From NCBI RefSeq assembly GCF_036067295.1, contig NZ_CP107954.1, positions 6,324,001 through 6,388,000 on the forward strand: DNA of 64,000 nt. The letters are read 5' to 3'. Made by a program: the position numbers and the translations under genes. Origin of the DNA: Kribbella sp. NBC_00382 (GTDB lineage Bacteria; Actinomycetota; Actinomycetes; Propionibacteriales; Kribbellaceae). Positions 7,710 to 16,483 of this stretch are shown here, piece by piece. Within the stretch, counting starts at the first letter, position 1. Every line of letters starts with the position of its first letter. A model generated the notes under the pieces. That model was not told the origin of the DNA and searched no databases. It saw nothing but the letters and a program-made list of their open reading frames with translations.

Positions 7710-10520
7710 TTACTCCTCTGACTGGTCAGGGTCCGACTCGTCCGGCTTCACGAAGTCGGGGTCGCCGCCTTCGTCGCCGGAGCGGGCACCGGCCTGGGCA
7801 AGGTGGGACACCGACTCGAGGTGGGCCAGCACCTGCTGGTGCTGGTCGACGCAGAGCACCACCAGGTCACCGCGGTTCGACCGGGACAGCGCGTGCTGTA
7901 CCGCGGTCAGCTCCTCGAGCACCGTCTCGACCTGACGGCAGCGGGCGCCGTTCTCCATCGCCCGCCGAACGCCCTCGGTGACGAGCTCAGCCGTGCTGCC
8001 GGCTGTCCGGCCGCGCAGCCGGACGTCCTCGCGCACGATCACCACGTCGAAGTGCTGCGCGGCGACCTCGCCGAGCTCGCGCATGTCGTCGTCGCGTCGG
8101 TCGCCCGCGGTCGCGATCACGCCGATCCGCGACGGCCGGCCCAGCTCGGACGAGGCGTTCAGGCTCTCGCCGAGCTTGTCGACGAAGTCGCCGAGCATCC
8201 GCATCGCGGGCGCGTTGTGGCAGTAGTCGACGATCACGGTCCGGCCGTCGACGTCGATCTCGTTCAACCGGCCGGGCGATAGGTAGTACGAGGTGCTGAA
8301 CGTGCGCAGGCCCTGCCGGATGTCGTGCAGCGGAGCGCCGGCGGCGAAGGCGGCGGCCGCGGCGGCCATCGCGTTCTGCACGTTCATCATCGCCCGGCCG
8401 CCGAACGTTGCCGGCAGCAAGTGCGTCCAGGCCAGCTGCATCGAGCGCCGGCCGTGCTTCATGATGATCATGTCGCCCAGGTCGGACCGGTCGAGCACGA
8501 CCGCGCGGCCACCGCGCCGGCAGTGGCCCTCGATGTACTCGCGTACCTCGCTGCCCGGCTCGGCGATGCTGAACCAGACCACCTCGCCCGAGCACCTCCG
8601 CCGCATCTTGCGGACCAGCGGGTCGTCGGCGTTCAGTACTGCGAACCCGTTGCGCGGCACCGCCTCGACCAGCACGGCCTTCACGTCGGCCAGTTGGTCC
8701 AGCGTGTCCACCCCACGCATCCCGAGGTGGTCCGGCTGGATGTTCAGCACCACGGCCACGTCGTTGCGCTGGTACCCAAGACCCTCGCGCAGGATGCCGC
8801 CGCGAGCCACCTCGAAGACGGCGAAGTCGACGCGCGGGTTCTGCAGCACCATCCGGGCGGACTTCGGCCCGGACGCGTCGGACCGGATCACCAGTCGCTC
8901 GTCGATCACGATGCCGTCGGTCGAGGTCATCCCGACCTTGCGGCCCATCCCCTTGAAGACGTGGCTGATCATCCGCGAGGTAGTGGTCTTGCCGTTCGTA
9001 CCGGTCACCGCGACGATCGGGATCCGGCTGGTCGCGCCCGGCGGGAACAGCATGTCGACGACCGGCTTCGCGATGTACTGCGGATCGCCGATCGTCGGGT
9101 TGGTGTGCATCCGGAACCCGGGAGCGGCGTTGACCTCGCAGATCGCGCCACCGGTCTCGCGGACCGGCTGGGTGATGTCGGGGCAGATGAAGTCGATGCC
9201 GGCGATGTCGAGCCCGATCATCCGGGCCGCCTCCTCGGCGATCTCGACGTTCTCCGGGTGCGCCTCGAAGGTGCGGTCGATCGAGATGCCGCCGGTGGAC
9301 ATGTTGCCGGTGAGCGTCAGCTTCACCATCGTCTCTTCCGGCGGTACGTCGTCCATCTCGAAGCCCTGCGACTTCACCAGCTCGCGCGCGGCGTTGTTCA
9401 CGGTGATCCGGGTCAGGATCTTCTCGTGGCCGACACCGCGACGCGGGTCGGCGTTGGTGATCTCGACCAGCTCCGCGACGGTGTGGACGCCATCACCGAC
9501 GACATGTGCGGGGACCCGCTCGGCGATGGCTTCCATCCGCCCGTTGATGATCAGGCAGCGATAGTCCTTGCCGGTGACGAAGCTCTCGACGATCACCGAA
9601 CCGCGTCGCGACTGCTCGGCCGCGATCGGGAAAGCCTCCCGGACGGCGTCCGCGTCCTGCAGGTTCAGGCAGACGCCACGGCCGTGGTTGCCGTCGAGCG
9701 GCTTGCACACGACGGGGTAGCCGATCTTGTTCGCCGCCGAGACAGCGTCGTCCACGTCACGGACGGAGGCGGAGCGAGGTACCGGTAGGCCGGCGGAGGC
9801 GAGCAGTTTGGTGGTGAGGTCCTTGTCGCTGGCCACGTCGACCGCGATCGAGCCGGTCTCGGACGTCATGGTCGCCCGGATGCGCTTCGCATGGACGCCC
9901 TGACCGAGTTGCACCAGGCTGAACTTGTTGAGCCGGATCCACGGGATGTCGCGGGACACCGCCTCGTCCACGATCGCCTGCGTCGACGGGCCGAATGCGC
10001 TCCGCTCGGCGATCCGGATGAACTTCTCCAGCTCGGTGGTGAAGTCGAAGTCCTCGGTCGGCTGGACCAGGTAGTTGACGAACCGGACGGCGAGTTCACC
10101 CGCGGCCAGTCCGACGCCCTCATCGGCGTACGAGTAGATGATGTTGTACCGGCCGGGCACACCCTTGACCTGGCGGGTCTTGCCGCGCCGCATGTCGTGG
10201 CCGGCCTCCTGCTGGAGTTGCAGCGAGACGTGCTCGGCGATGTGGCCGAGCCAGGTGCCCTCTTGCAGCCGCTCGATGAAGCCGCCGCGCCGGCCGCGCG
10301 AGCAGTGGTGCTGGTCCAGCCGGGGCAGGTACTCGAGCAGCCGCTCGGTGAAGCCGTCGATCGTGTTCGACGGGAAGTCCTCCAGCGAGCCCAGGTCGAC
10401 CACCAGGTGGATGGCCGGGTCGTAGCTCCAGATGTTCGGACCGCGGTAGACGCGGGTCTCGATGATCTTCAGGTCCGGGCTCGGCGTCCCGTGGGTCTGG
10501 TCGGGGGCGGTGTCGGTCAT
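7710..10520 (-). CDS. cphA: Cyanophycin synthetase CphA
   Basis: Polymerises Asp and Arg into cyanophycin (multi-L-arginyl-poly-L-aspartate), a nitrogen store. The 936-residue protein has all three CphA domains: N-terminal domain (RVYRGPNIWSYDP, LGHIAEHV), ATP-grasp domain about 215-470 (VCKPLDGNHGRGV, GIDFICPD, NAAPGFRMH) and Mur-ligase domain from about 490 (GTNGKTTTSRM, EVARGGILREG, NIQPDHLG, DYCHNAP). Length is close to the family norm (about 870-900) with a short acidic C-terminal tail. Its ATG overlaps the cphB stop (ATGA), so synthesis and breakdown genes are coupled. Confidence 0.96.
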   Translation of the reverse strand: MTDTAPDQTHGTPSPDLKIIETRVYRGPNIWSYDPAIHLVVDLGSLEDFPSNTIDGFTERLLEYLPRLDQHHCSRGRRGGFIERLQEGTWLGHIAEHVSLQLQQEAGHDMRRGKTRQVKGVPGRYNIIYSYADEGVGLAAGELAVRFVNYLVQPTEDFDFTTELEKFIRIAERSAFGPSTQAIVDEAVSRDIPWIRLNKFSLVQLGQGVHAKRIRATMTSETGSIAVDVASDKDLTTKLLASAGLPVPRSASVRDVDDAVSAANKIGYPVVCKPLDGNHGRGVCLNLQDADAVREAFPIAAEQSRRGSVIVESFVTGKDYRCLIINGRMEAIAERVPAHVVGDGVHTVAELVEITNADPRRGVGHEKILTRITVNNAARELVKSQGFEMDDVPPEETMVKLTLTGNMSTGGISIDRTFEAHPENVEIAEEAARMIGLDIAGIDFICPDITQPVRETGGAICEVNAAPGFRMHTNPTIGDPQYIAKPVVDMLFPPGATSRIPIVAVTGTNGKTTTSRMISHVFKGMGRKVGMTSTDGIVIDERLVIRSDASGPKSARMVLQNPRVDFAVFEVARGGILREGLGYQRNDVAVVLNIQPDHLGMRGVDTLDQLADVKAVLVEAVPRNGFAVLNADDPLVRKMRRRCSGEVVWFSIAEPGSEVREYIEGHCRRGGRAVVLDRSDLGDMIIMKHGRRSMQLAWTHLLPATFGGRAMMNVQNAMAAAAAAFAAGAPLHDIRQGLRTFSTSYYLSPGRLNEIDVDGRTVIVDYCHNAPAMRMLGDFVDKLGESLNASSELGRPSRIGVIATAGDRRDDDMRELGEVAAQHFDVVIVREDVRLRGRTAGSTAELVTEGVRRAMENGARCRQVETVLEELTAVQHALSRSNRGDLVVLCVDQHQQVLAHLESVSHLAQAGARSGDEGGDPDFVKPDESDPDQSEE

Positions 10521-11653
10521 GCTCTCCCACTGTCTGCTTGCGGGTCGGTGTCTGGTCGGCTGAGTTCGGCGCCCGCGCTCAGAGGCTCGGTCGCCTCCGG
10601 TCTGGACTGGGCCGCCGCCGACGACCTCGACTTCTTCGACGCCGCCGCCTTCTGCGAGACAGCTGTCTTCTTGGCGGAGTCGGTGGCCTTCGCCGTACGC
10701 CGGCCCGCCCGGCGCTTGCGCTCGGCGTAGTACGCGGGGGACACGCCCTCGGCCGCGATCTCCTTGGCCAGCTTGCGCAGGTCCGCCTCGGCGGCCTCGA
10801 TCGACGCGATCTCCTCGGCCGGCGGCTGCGGACCGAACGACAGCAGCACGCGCGCCTTCAGGTCGAAGGTCGACGACGCGGGCAGGACATGCAGGACGAC
10901 GCCCGACGCGAGGATCGCCTCGGACCGGCTCGCGTAATGCGCGTTGGAGGTGATCCGGCTGCCGTCGAAGATCGTCACAGCACCCCGCCCGACGACCTCC
11001 AGGTGAGATCCCCGTACTACGGCCGCCGTGTCCTCGTCGACGCCGATGCCGAGCAACCCGGGGGATTGCGCCACGAGCGAGAGCAGGCGGCCGTACCGGT
11101 TCCGTTGGGCGAAGTGCTGGTCGACGATGGCGCCCTGGACGAGTCCGAGCCCGCCGGCGAGCTGGCTCATCCGCTGCCTCGGGGTGGCGCCCGAGCGGCC
11201 GAAGGCGATCATGTGCTCGGCGAGGATGCTCGCACCGGCCGACGTACCGCCGACGGCTGCACCTCGTGCGTGGGCCGCGGTGACGGCCCGGCCGAACGCG
11301 GTACCGGTGACGACACCGCTCAGCTTGAGCTGGTTGCCGCCGGTCATGAAGATGCCGGTGGCCTGCTCGAGCGGCTCGATGAAGGCGGGATCGTCGGCGT
11401 CCTCACGGTTCTCCGGCCGGACGCCGACCACGCTCGCGGCGCCGAGCGCGGCGAACAGCGCGGAGTAGACGTCGATCACGTCCGGACCGAGCGCGGAGGC
11501 GGTGGGAACCACCACGATCCGCGCCTTCGACCCGCCGGCCGCCTCGACGAACTCCTGCAGGACCAGCCGCTTCTTCAGCTTGTCCTCGGCCCCACCGATG
11601 GCGAACAAGGCACCAGGCCCGCTCGTCGTCACCCCACCCTGCTGTTCAGACAT
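10517..11653 (-). CDS. cphB: Cyanophycinase CphB with basic C-terminal tail
   Basis: A serine peptidase that cuts cyanophycin into beta-Asp-Arg dipeptides. The nucleophile lies in GGTSAGAS (Ser138), as in the S51 family; FMTGGNQ and the DQHFAQRNR motif are also typical. I use ATG 11653 because family similarity begins there; an open frame extends 41 codons upstream. The core ends near residue 315. The last 60 or so residues are an Arg/Lys/Ala/Ser-rich low-complexity tail followed by an acidic end, unusual for the family. First gene of a cphB-cphA operon. Confidence 0.95.
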   Translation of the reverse strand: MSEQQGGVTTSGPGALFAIGGAEDKLKKRLVLQEFVEAAGGSKARIVVVPTASALGPDVIDVYSALFAALGAASVVGVRPENREDADDPAFIEPLEQATGIFMTGGNQLKLSGVVTGTAFGRAVTAAHARGAAVGGTSAGASILAEHMIAFGRSGATPRQRMSQLAGGLGLVQGAIVDQHFAQRNRYGRLLSLVAQSPGLLGIGVDEDTAAVVRGSHLEVVGRGAVTIFDGSRITSNAHYASRSEAILASGVVLHVLPASSTFDLKARVLLSFGPQPPAEEIASIEAAEADLRKLAKEIAAEGVSPAYYAERKRRAGRRTAKATDSAKKTAVSQKAAASKKSRSSAAAQSRPEATEPLSAGAELSRPDTDPQADSGRA

Positions 11654-11809
11654 AGCCGAAGAATAAGCGCTGAACCCCTCTCGCCCCGCTTCGGTGACAA
11701 CGCGAGCCTTCATCAGCCGACCTGATCGGTTGCAAGTAGCTGCAACTCGGGTACGGAGAGTAGTTGCTTGTGGCATTCTTCATCGGTGAATCGACAAACA
11801 AAACCTGGC

Positions 11810-11841
11810 GATGGTGCCGGGCGGGACAGCCCGGCACCATC
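11810..11841 (-). terminator. Rho-independent-like terminator after the GH16 gene
   Basis: GATGGTGCCGGGC (11810-11822) pairs perfectly with 11829-11841 over a 6-base loop. It sits 4 bases past the stop of the minus-strand glucanase gene and is followed on that strand by CCAGGTTTTGTTTG, a moderately T-rich tract. Confidence 0.8.
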
Positions 11842-11844
11842 TGA

Positions 11845-13248
11845 TCAGTGGCCGAAGGTGAACCAGTTGAGGTTCACGAAGTCGGCTGGTTGGCCGCTGG
11901 TGAAGGTTAGGTAGACGTTGTGTACGCCGGTGACCGCGCTGATGTTGGCGGGGACGCTGCGCCAGCTCTGCCAGCCGCCGGTGTTGCCGATGGCGAAGCT
12001 GCCGATCGGGGTGTTGGATCTGCTGTCCAGGCGTACTTCGACCAGGCCGCTCACTCCGCCGCCGGCGCCCGACGCGACGCGGCCGATGAACTGGTGGGCG
12101 GCGGAGGTGCCGAAGTCGACGTTGGGGTAGAGGGCCCAGTCGCCGTTGCCGAGCTGCATGAGGTTCTGGCCGCCGCCGGAGTCGCTGGTCGTCTCGACGC
12201 CTACACCGCCTTGCTGGGTGTAGGACTCGGCCTGGATGGTGCTGTACGCGCTACCGCCTCCGCCGGGCGGCGTGGTCGGGGGAGTGGTCGGGTCGCCGCC
12301 ACCTCCGCCTCGGGTGGAGACGGCGACGTAGTCGATCACCATCGGACGGTCGGGGACTGTCTCGGCGCGAGGTGTTGGTGCGGCGAGGGCATCCGGGAAC
12401 GCCCCGCCGATGGCGACGTTGAGCAGGATGAAGTAGCCCGCGTGCGAGGTCATCGCGTTCCAGGTGTCGGCCGGCAACTGGCCCTGGCTCACGGAGTGGA
12501 ACTGTTGCCCATCGACGTACCAGCGGAATTGGTTCGGCGAGATGCTGGTATCCCACTCGAACCGGTACGTGTGGAAGCCGGCCTGGCAGGTGCTGCCCGG
12601 GCAGGCGCGGTTGTTCGCGATGCCGGTCGTCTCGTTGCAGGGACCGCCGGGGTTCACGCCGCAGTGCAGGACGCCCCAGACCGAGTTGAGCCCGTTGACG
12701 TTCTCCATGATGTCGAACTCGCCGATGCCCGGCCAGTTCCAGTAGTTACCCCGGTACGGCGAACCGAGCGCCCAGAACGCGGGCCAGTACCCGAGAGCCG
12801 CGTTTCCCGTGACGTTCGGCATCTGGATCCGCGCCTCCATCGCGACCACTCCACCCGACGGCGGCCTGAAGTTGCTGCGCTGCGTCTCGATCCGGGCCGA
12901 GGTCCAGTTGCCGGCACCGTCGCGGCGAGGCGTGATCCTGAGGTTTCCCGCTCCGTCGAGGGCGAGGTTGTTCGTACTGTTCGTGTAGTTCTGGATCTCC
13001 CCGGTACCCCAGTTGCCAGGGCCGCCGGGATAGGCGTGACCGGTGTCGATGATCCAGTTGGCGCCGGACGGCAACGTGCCGCTGGTGCCGTTGAAGTCGT
13101 CGCTCCACACCGTCGTCCACCCGGCGGGTGGCGGCGGAACGCTGGCCTGCGCCGCGACGGTCAACGCGGTCACGACCAGGACGGGGGCGAGCAGTGCACT
13201 GAGGATGGTTCGGCGACGGGTGGACGGTTTGCTGGGGCGGGAACGCAT
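11845..13248 (-). CDS. Secreted GH16 beta-glucanase with C-terminal CBM6-like module
   Basis: A 467-residue extracellular enzyme. Signal peptide at 1-36 (basic RRR then a hydrophobic run ending AAQAS). GH16 domain about 40-310: catalytic ExDxxE appears as EFDIME with Glu177, Asp179 and Glu182, and YWPAFWALG upstream is typical of laminarinase-type endo-1,3-beta-glucanases. A Gly/Thr/Pro linker (GGGGGDPTTPPTTPPGGGG) joins a C-terminal domain starting IQAESY and ending NLNWFTFGH, the pattern of CBM family 6. A near-perfect CebR-type box lies 62 bases upstream, so expression is probably sugar-repressed. Confidence 0.94.
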   Translation of the reverse strand: MRSRPSKPSTRRRTILSALLAPVLVVTALTVAAQASVPPPPAGWTTVWSDDFNGTSGTLPSGANWIIDTGHAYPGGPGNWGTGEIQNYTNSTNNLALDGAGNLRITPRRDGAGNWTSARIETQRSNFRPPSGGVVAMEARIQMPNVTGNAALGYWPAFWALGSPYRGNYWNWPGIGEFDIMENVNGLNSVWGVLHCGVNPGGPCNETTGIANNRACPGSTCQAGFHTYRFEWDTSISPNQFRWYVDGQQFHSVSQGQLPADTWNAMTSHAGYFILLNVAIGGAFPDALAAPTPRAETVPDRPMVIDYVAVSTRGGGGGDPTTPPTTPPGGGGSAYSTIQAESYTQQGGVGVETTSDSGGGQNLMQLGNGDWALYPNVDFGTSAAHQFIGRVASGAGGGVSGLVEVRLDSRSNTPIGSFAIGNTGGWQSWRSVPANISAVTGVHNVYLTFTSGQPADFVNLNWFTFGH

Positions 13249-13309
13249 GGGTGACCTCCACGGTCAGGCGCCGTCACCAGGGCAGCGCCAGGGCGGGTGC
13301 GTACGCCCA

Positions 13310-13323
13310 TGGGAGCGCTCTCA
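13310..13323. promoter_or_regulatory. CebR/LacI-type operator upstream of the glucanase gene
   Basis: TGGGAGCGCTCTCA differs by one base from the palindromic CebR box TGGGAGCGCTCCCA known from actinomycete cellulose and cello-oligosaccharide regulons. It lies 62 bases before the GH16 ATG. The regulator is probably a LacI-family CebR homologue; the LacI protein at 62364-63419 is a candidate but nothing here links them. Confidence 0.75.
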
Positions 13324-13378
13324 CTCCGGCGTGTCAACGCCTCGTCACAGCACCGGCCCGAGGGACCGTTCCCCAAGC

Positions 13379-14260
13379 TCAGAGCTTGCGGCTGAACACC
13401 GTCGTGCTGTGCTGGACGGTCATCCCCAGCCGCTCGTACATGGCCAGCGCGCCGGTACCGGAGTGGGTCCACAGCACGAGGTCGGGCCGGCCCTGGCGAT
13501 AGAAGCCGAGGGACGCATGTGCGAGCAGTGCCCTGGCGATTCCCTTGCCGCGCTGATCCCGCCGTACTGCGATCTGCTCGACATACCCACTATCCGTGTC
13601 GGGCAGCGCCAGGCAGATCGCGACCCCGACGAGTTCGTCACCGGCGAAGGCGACGGGGGAGAGGTCAGGCACGAATGTCGTGCGCTCGACGGTCATCCGC
13701 GCCCACTCCACGAAGTCCCAGCGGCGTGGTTGCCATTCGTCGAAGGCGTCCTGGATCACCAGATGCGCGGCCGCTGCGTCCTCGCCGGAGTAGGGCCGGA
13801 TCGTGATTCCGGCCGGCAACTCGGGCAGCACAGGCTCCTCGGCGGCCCGCATCTCCAGCTTCCAGTTGGTGGCCAGTACGCCGTACTCGCGCGACTGCAA
13901 CAGCGCAGTACCGGCGAGATCATCGTCGTCGACCGTCTGGGCGACCCACTCGCCACCGGACTCGATAGCCCTGGCCTCGACCCAGTCGAGTAGCGCACTC
14001 CCGAGACCCAGACCGCGGTACTCCACCCCGACATCCACTTGCGACCGGCGACCCCGAACGTAGGCCCAGGCGGCTATCCCATCATCAGGCGCCAGAACCA
14101 GCATGGTGTCGACCGCCGCGTCCAGCCCCGGTCGCTCGAGCGTCGCCTCGACCTCGTCCACCTGGATGCCGGACATCCCGGCGATCGCACGAGCGTCCGC
14201 CATGGTCGCGGATCGGCAGCTGAATCCAGCAGGGATTACCGGAGGAGTGGGCACGACCAC
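13379..14260 (-). CDS. Tandem-domain GNAT N-acetyltransferase
   Basis: A 293-residue protein with two GNAT-like halves. The N-terminal half has VEYRGLGLGSALLDWVEARA, a recognisable but slightly degenerate acetyl-CoA loop; the C-terminal half has RDQRGKGIARALLAH, a canonical Q/RxxGxG/A loop, then MYERLGM near the end. Substrate is not predictable. The start is a GTG at 14260 with GAGG upstream. It is the downstream neighbour of serB on the same strand with a 77-base gap, so cotranscription is possible. Confidence 0.85.
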   Translation of the reverse strand: MVVPTPPVIPAGFSCRSATMADARAIAGMSGIQVDEVEATLERPGLDAAVDTMLVLAPDDGIAAWAYVRGRRSQVDVGVEYRGLGLGSALLDWVEARAIESGGEWVAQTVDDDDLAGTALLQSREYGVLATNWKLEMRAAEEPVLPELPAGITIRPYSGEDAAAAHLVIQDAFDEWQPRRWDFVEWARMTVERTTFVPDLSPVAFAGDELVGVAICLALPDTDSGYVEQIAVRRDQRGKGIARALLAHASLGFYRQGRPDLVLWTHSGTGALAMYERLGMTVQHSTTVFSRKL

Positions 14261-14337
14261 CGATCCTCACCCGCCCGCGCCACAGACGCAACAACCAAAG
14301 CCGGACCGGACCTGGCCAACGGCAACAACCGGCGAGG

Positions 14338-15558
14338 CTAGTTGCCCTCGGCATCCGCGTCGGCGGCCTCGACTTCCTCCCGGCTGATGCCGAGGAGGTA
14401 CAGAATCGTGTCGAGGTAGGGAACGCTGACGTGCGTGTCCGCCGCCGCACGGACGACCGGCTTGGCGTTGAACGCGATCCCGAGCCCCGCAGCCGCGAGC
14501 ATGTCGAGATCGTTGGCGCCGTCACCGATCGCGACCGTCTGCGACAACGGCGTACCGGAGGTCTCGGCGAAGCGGCGCAGGGCGGTCGCCTTGCCGGCCC
14601 GGTCGACGATCTCGCCGATCACCTTGCCGGTCAGCTTGCCGTCGACGATCTCCAGCTCGTTGGCGCTGGCGAAGTCGATGCCGAGGTCGGCGGCGAGCTT
14701 GTCGGTGATCTGGCTGAAGCCGCCGCTGACAATCGCGAACTGGTACCCGAGCCGCTTCAGCGTCCGGACCAGCGTCCGCGCACCCGGCGCCAGCTGGATC
14801 GCCTGGTACACCTCGTCGATCGCCGACTCCGGCAGCCCTTCGAGCGTCGCCACCCGGCTGCGCAGCGACTCGGAGAAGTCGAGTTCCCCACGCATCGCCT
14901 GCTCGGTGACGGCGGCAACCTCCTCGAGCCGGCCCGCGTGCGCCGCGAGCATCTCGATCACCTCGCCCTGGATCAGGGTCGAATCCACATCCATCACGAT
15001 CAGCCGCTTGGCCCGCCGGTACAGACCGCCAGGCTGTACTGCGACGTCCAGCCCCTGCACGACGCCTTCCAGCGCCAGCACCTTCCGCAGCGAGTCAGGG
15101 TCGGCACCCGACACCGCGATCTCCATCGCGGTCACCGGATAGCGCGCCATCCGGCTGATCCGGTCGATATTGGCGCCGGTGTCGGCGATCCGGCCGGCGA
15201 TCGCGGCGAAGCCCTGCGCGGTCAGCGGGCTGCCGATCACGGTCACCTGGGTCCGGCCCTTGCGCCGGGGTTCGTTGTCGCCGAACCCCTTCTTCAGGCT
15301 GATGTCGACCTCGAGGTTCTCGGCCAGCTCCTTGAGTTCCTTCTTGAGTTCCTTGTGATCGCGCGGCGCCGACAGCAGTACGCCGAGCACGAGCCGACCT
15401 CGGAGTACCACCTGTTCGGCATCGATCACGTCGAGCCCGCGCAACGCGAGCATCGACAGTACTGCGGAAGTCAGGCCCGGCCGGTCCGTACCGGTCAAAG
15501 TGACCAGCAGCGTGGGGCGGTCCGCTATCGACGTCTCGTGCTCAGCCTGTCCTGTCAT
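14338..15558 (-). CDS. serB: Phosphoserine phosphatase SerB with N-terminal ACT domains
   Basis: Dephosphorylates O-phosphoserine, the last step of serine synthesis. HAD-superfamily core: DVDSTLIQGE (nucleophile and acid Asp), SGGFSQ (motif II), GDGANDLDML (motif IV). The first 180 or so residues hold ACT-type sensor segments (LVTLTGTDRPGL and TVIGSPLTAQGF), as in mycobacterial SerB2, where ACT domains bind serine and control oligomerisation. At 406 residues the length fits that subgroup. Confidence 0.95.
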   Translation of the reverse strand: MTGQAEHETSIADRPTLLVTLTGTDRPGLTSAVLSMLALRGLDVIDAEQVVLRGRLVLGVLLSAPRDHKELKKELKELAENLEVDISLKKGFGDNEPRRKGRTQVTVIGSPLTAQGFAAIAGRIADTGANIDRISRMARYPVTAMEIAVSGADPDSLRKVLALEGVVQGLDVAVQPGGLYRRAKRLIVMDVDSTLIQGEVIEMLAAHAGRLEEVAAVTEQAMRGELDFSESLRSRVATLEGLPESAIDEVYQAIQLAPGARTLVRTLKRLGYQFAIVSGGFSQITDKLAADLGIDFASANELEIVDGKLTGKVIGEIVDRAGKATALRRFAETSGTPLSQTVAIGDGANDLDMLAAAGLGIAFNAKPVVRAAADTHVSVPYLDTILYLLGISREEVEAADADAEGN

Positions 15559-15586
15559 CTCAAGGCCTCAGGCTACCGATGAATTG

Positions 15587-16330
15587 TTAACGGGAGGTTG
15601 GCGGTCCACATGCCGCGACAAGTGCCCGCCTGGCAGCGGCGGCCAGATCGGTCAGCGCTCGGCGACGGGCGTCGGCCTCCGCGCCGGTGATCGCGGCGCC
15701 GTCGTCCTCCAGAGCGGCGTCGGCGATGGCGAGACAGCGGCGGGCGGTCGCGGCCGTCTTCACCGCACGGGCTTCGTAGCCGGGGGCAAGGTCGTCGCCC
15801 TTGCCCGAGCCGATCCGGCGGATGTCGATCAGCGCGTCGGCCACCTCGGGCTTCCACTTCGCGACGTCGAGCTTGGCCAGCGAATCGGCCGCCTCGATCA
15901 GTGCGGCTCGCAGGCCACGATCCGCCTCGCCCAAGTCGGCCGGCAGCGGACTGGTTGCCGGCAAGACGGTCCACTGCACTGCTGGGCCGACGTACGAAGG
16001 TACGAGCCCGATCTCTGCTCCGGTCAGTACTACGGCCTCGCCCGTCTCCAGCGCTGCCTCGTTGAAGGTAGGCGGCCCAGCCAGCCCGATCGGGTCGCCC
16101 GGGATCGGCAGGGCGAGGTGGGCCTGGGTCGCCCCGGCCGCACGCAACAGGTTCAGTGCCACGGGCAACGTGGTCGGAGCCGGGTGCGCGGCGAGGCCGG
16201 ACACGTGGTGCCCGACGTCCTCGCCGAGGATCTTGTGCGCGGCCGTGTCCGGATCGCAGGCGCCCGTCAGCATGGCGTTGGTCCAGACGGTGAAACGCAC
16301 CGAGGCGGCAGTGGTCAGCACACCTGCCAT
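15587..16330 (-). CDS. Conserved actinobacterial protein of unknown function
   Basis: A 247-residue soluble, Ala-rich protein with no signal peptide or transmembrane helix. I recognise no family. Its middle (LALPIPGDPIGLAGPPTFNEAA) and the C-terminal helical region look structured and conserved rather than random, and codon usage matches its neighbours. It ends 29 bases before the serB start on the same strand and is divergent from the ABC ATPase at 16484, with which it shares a 153-base upstream region. Confidence 0.8.
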   Translation of the reverse strand: MAGVLTTAASVRFTVWTNAMLTGACDPDTAAHKILGEDVGHHVSGLAAHPAPTTLPVALNLLRAAGATQAHLALPIPGDPIGLAGPPTFNEAALETGEAVVLTGAEIGLVPSYVGPAVQWTVLPATSPLPADLGEADRGLRAALIEAADSLAKLDVAKWKPEVADALIDIRRIGSGKGDDLAPGYEARAVKTAATARRCLAIADAALEDDGAAITGAEADARRRALTDLAAAARRALVAACGPPTSR

Positions 16331-16483
16331 TGTCCCATCCGCCCGGCCGTCACCCGACGCGGGCGGGGCCGTCGCGAGTCGCAGGGGATTACCCCGCCCA
16401 CCACCCTCCCGCTCTTGTCTTCATTTCCCGTCGGAGCAGGGTCGGCGTCGGCCGCCGAGGACGACCCCGTAGGTTTTGGCTTT

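Noticed and set aside
15500..16483. Long N-terminal extension of the ABC ATPase gene
   Set aside because: It is antisense to the hypothetical gene 15587-16330 and homology begins at ATG 16484, which has a normal start for this ATPase type.
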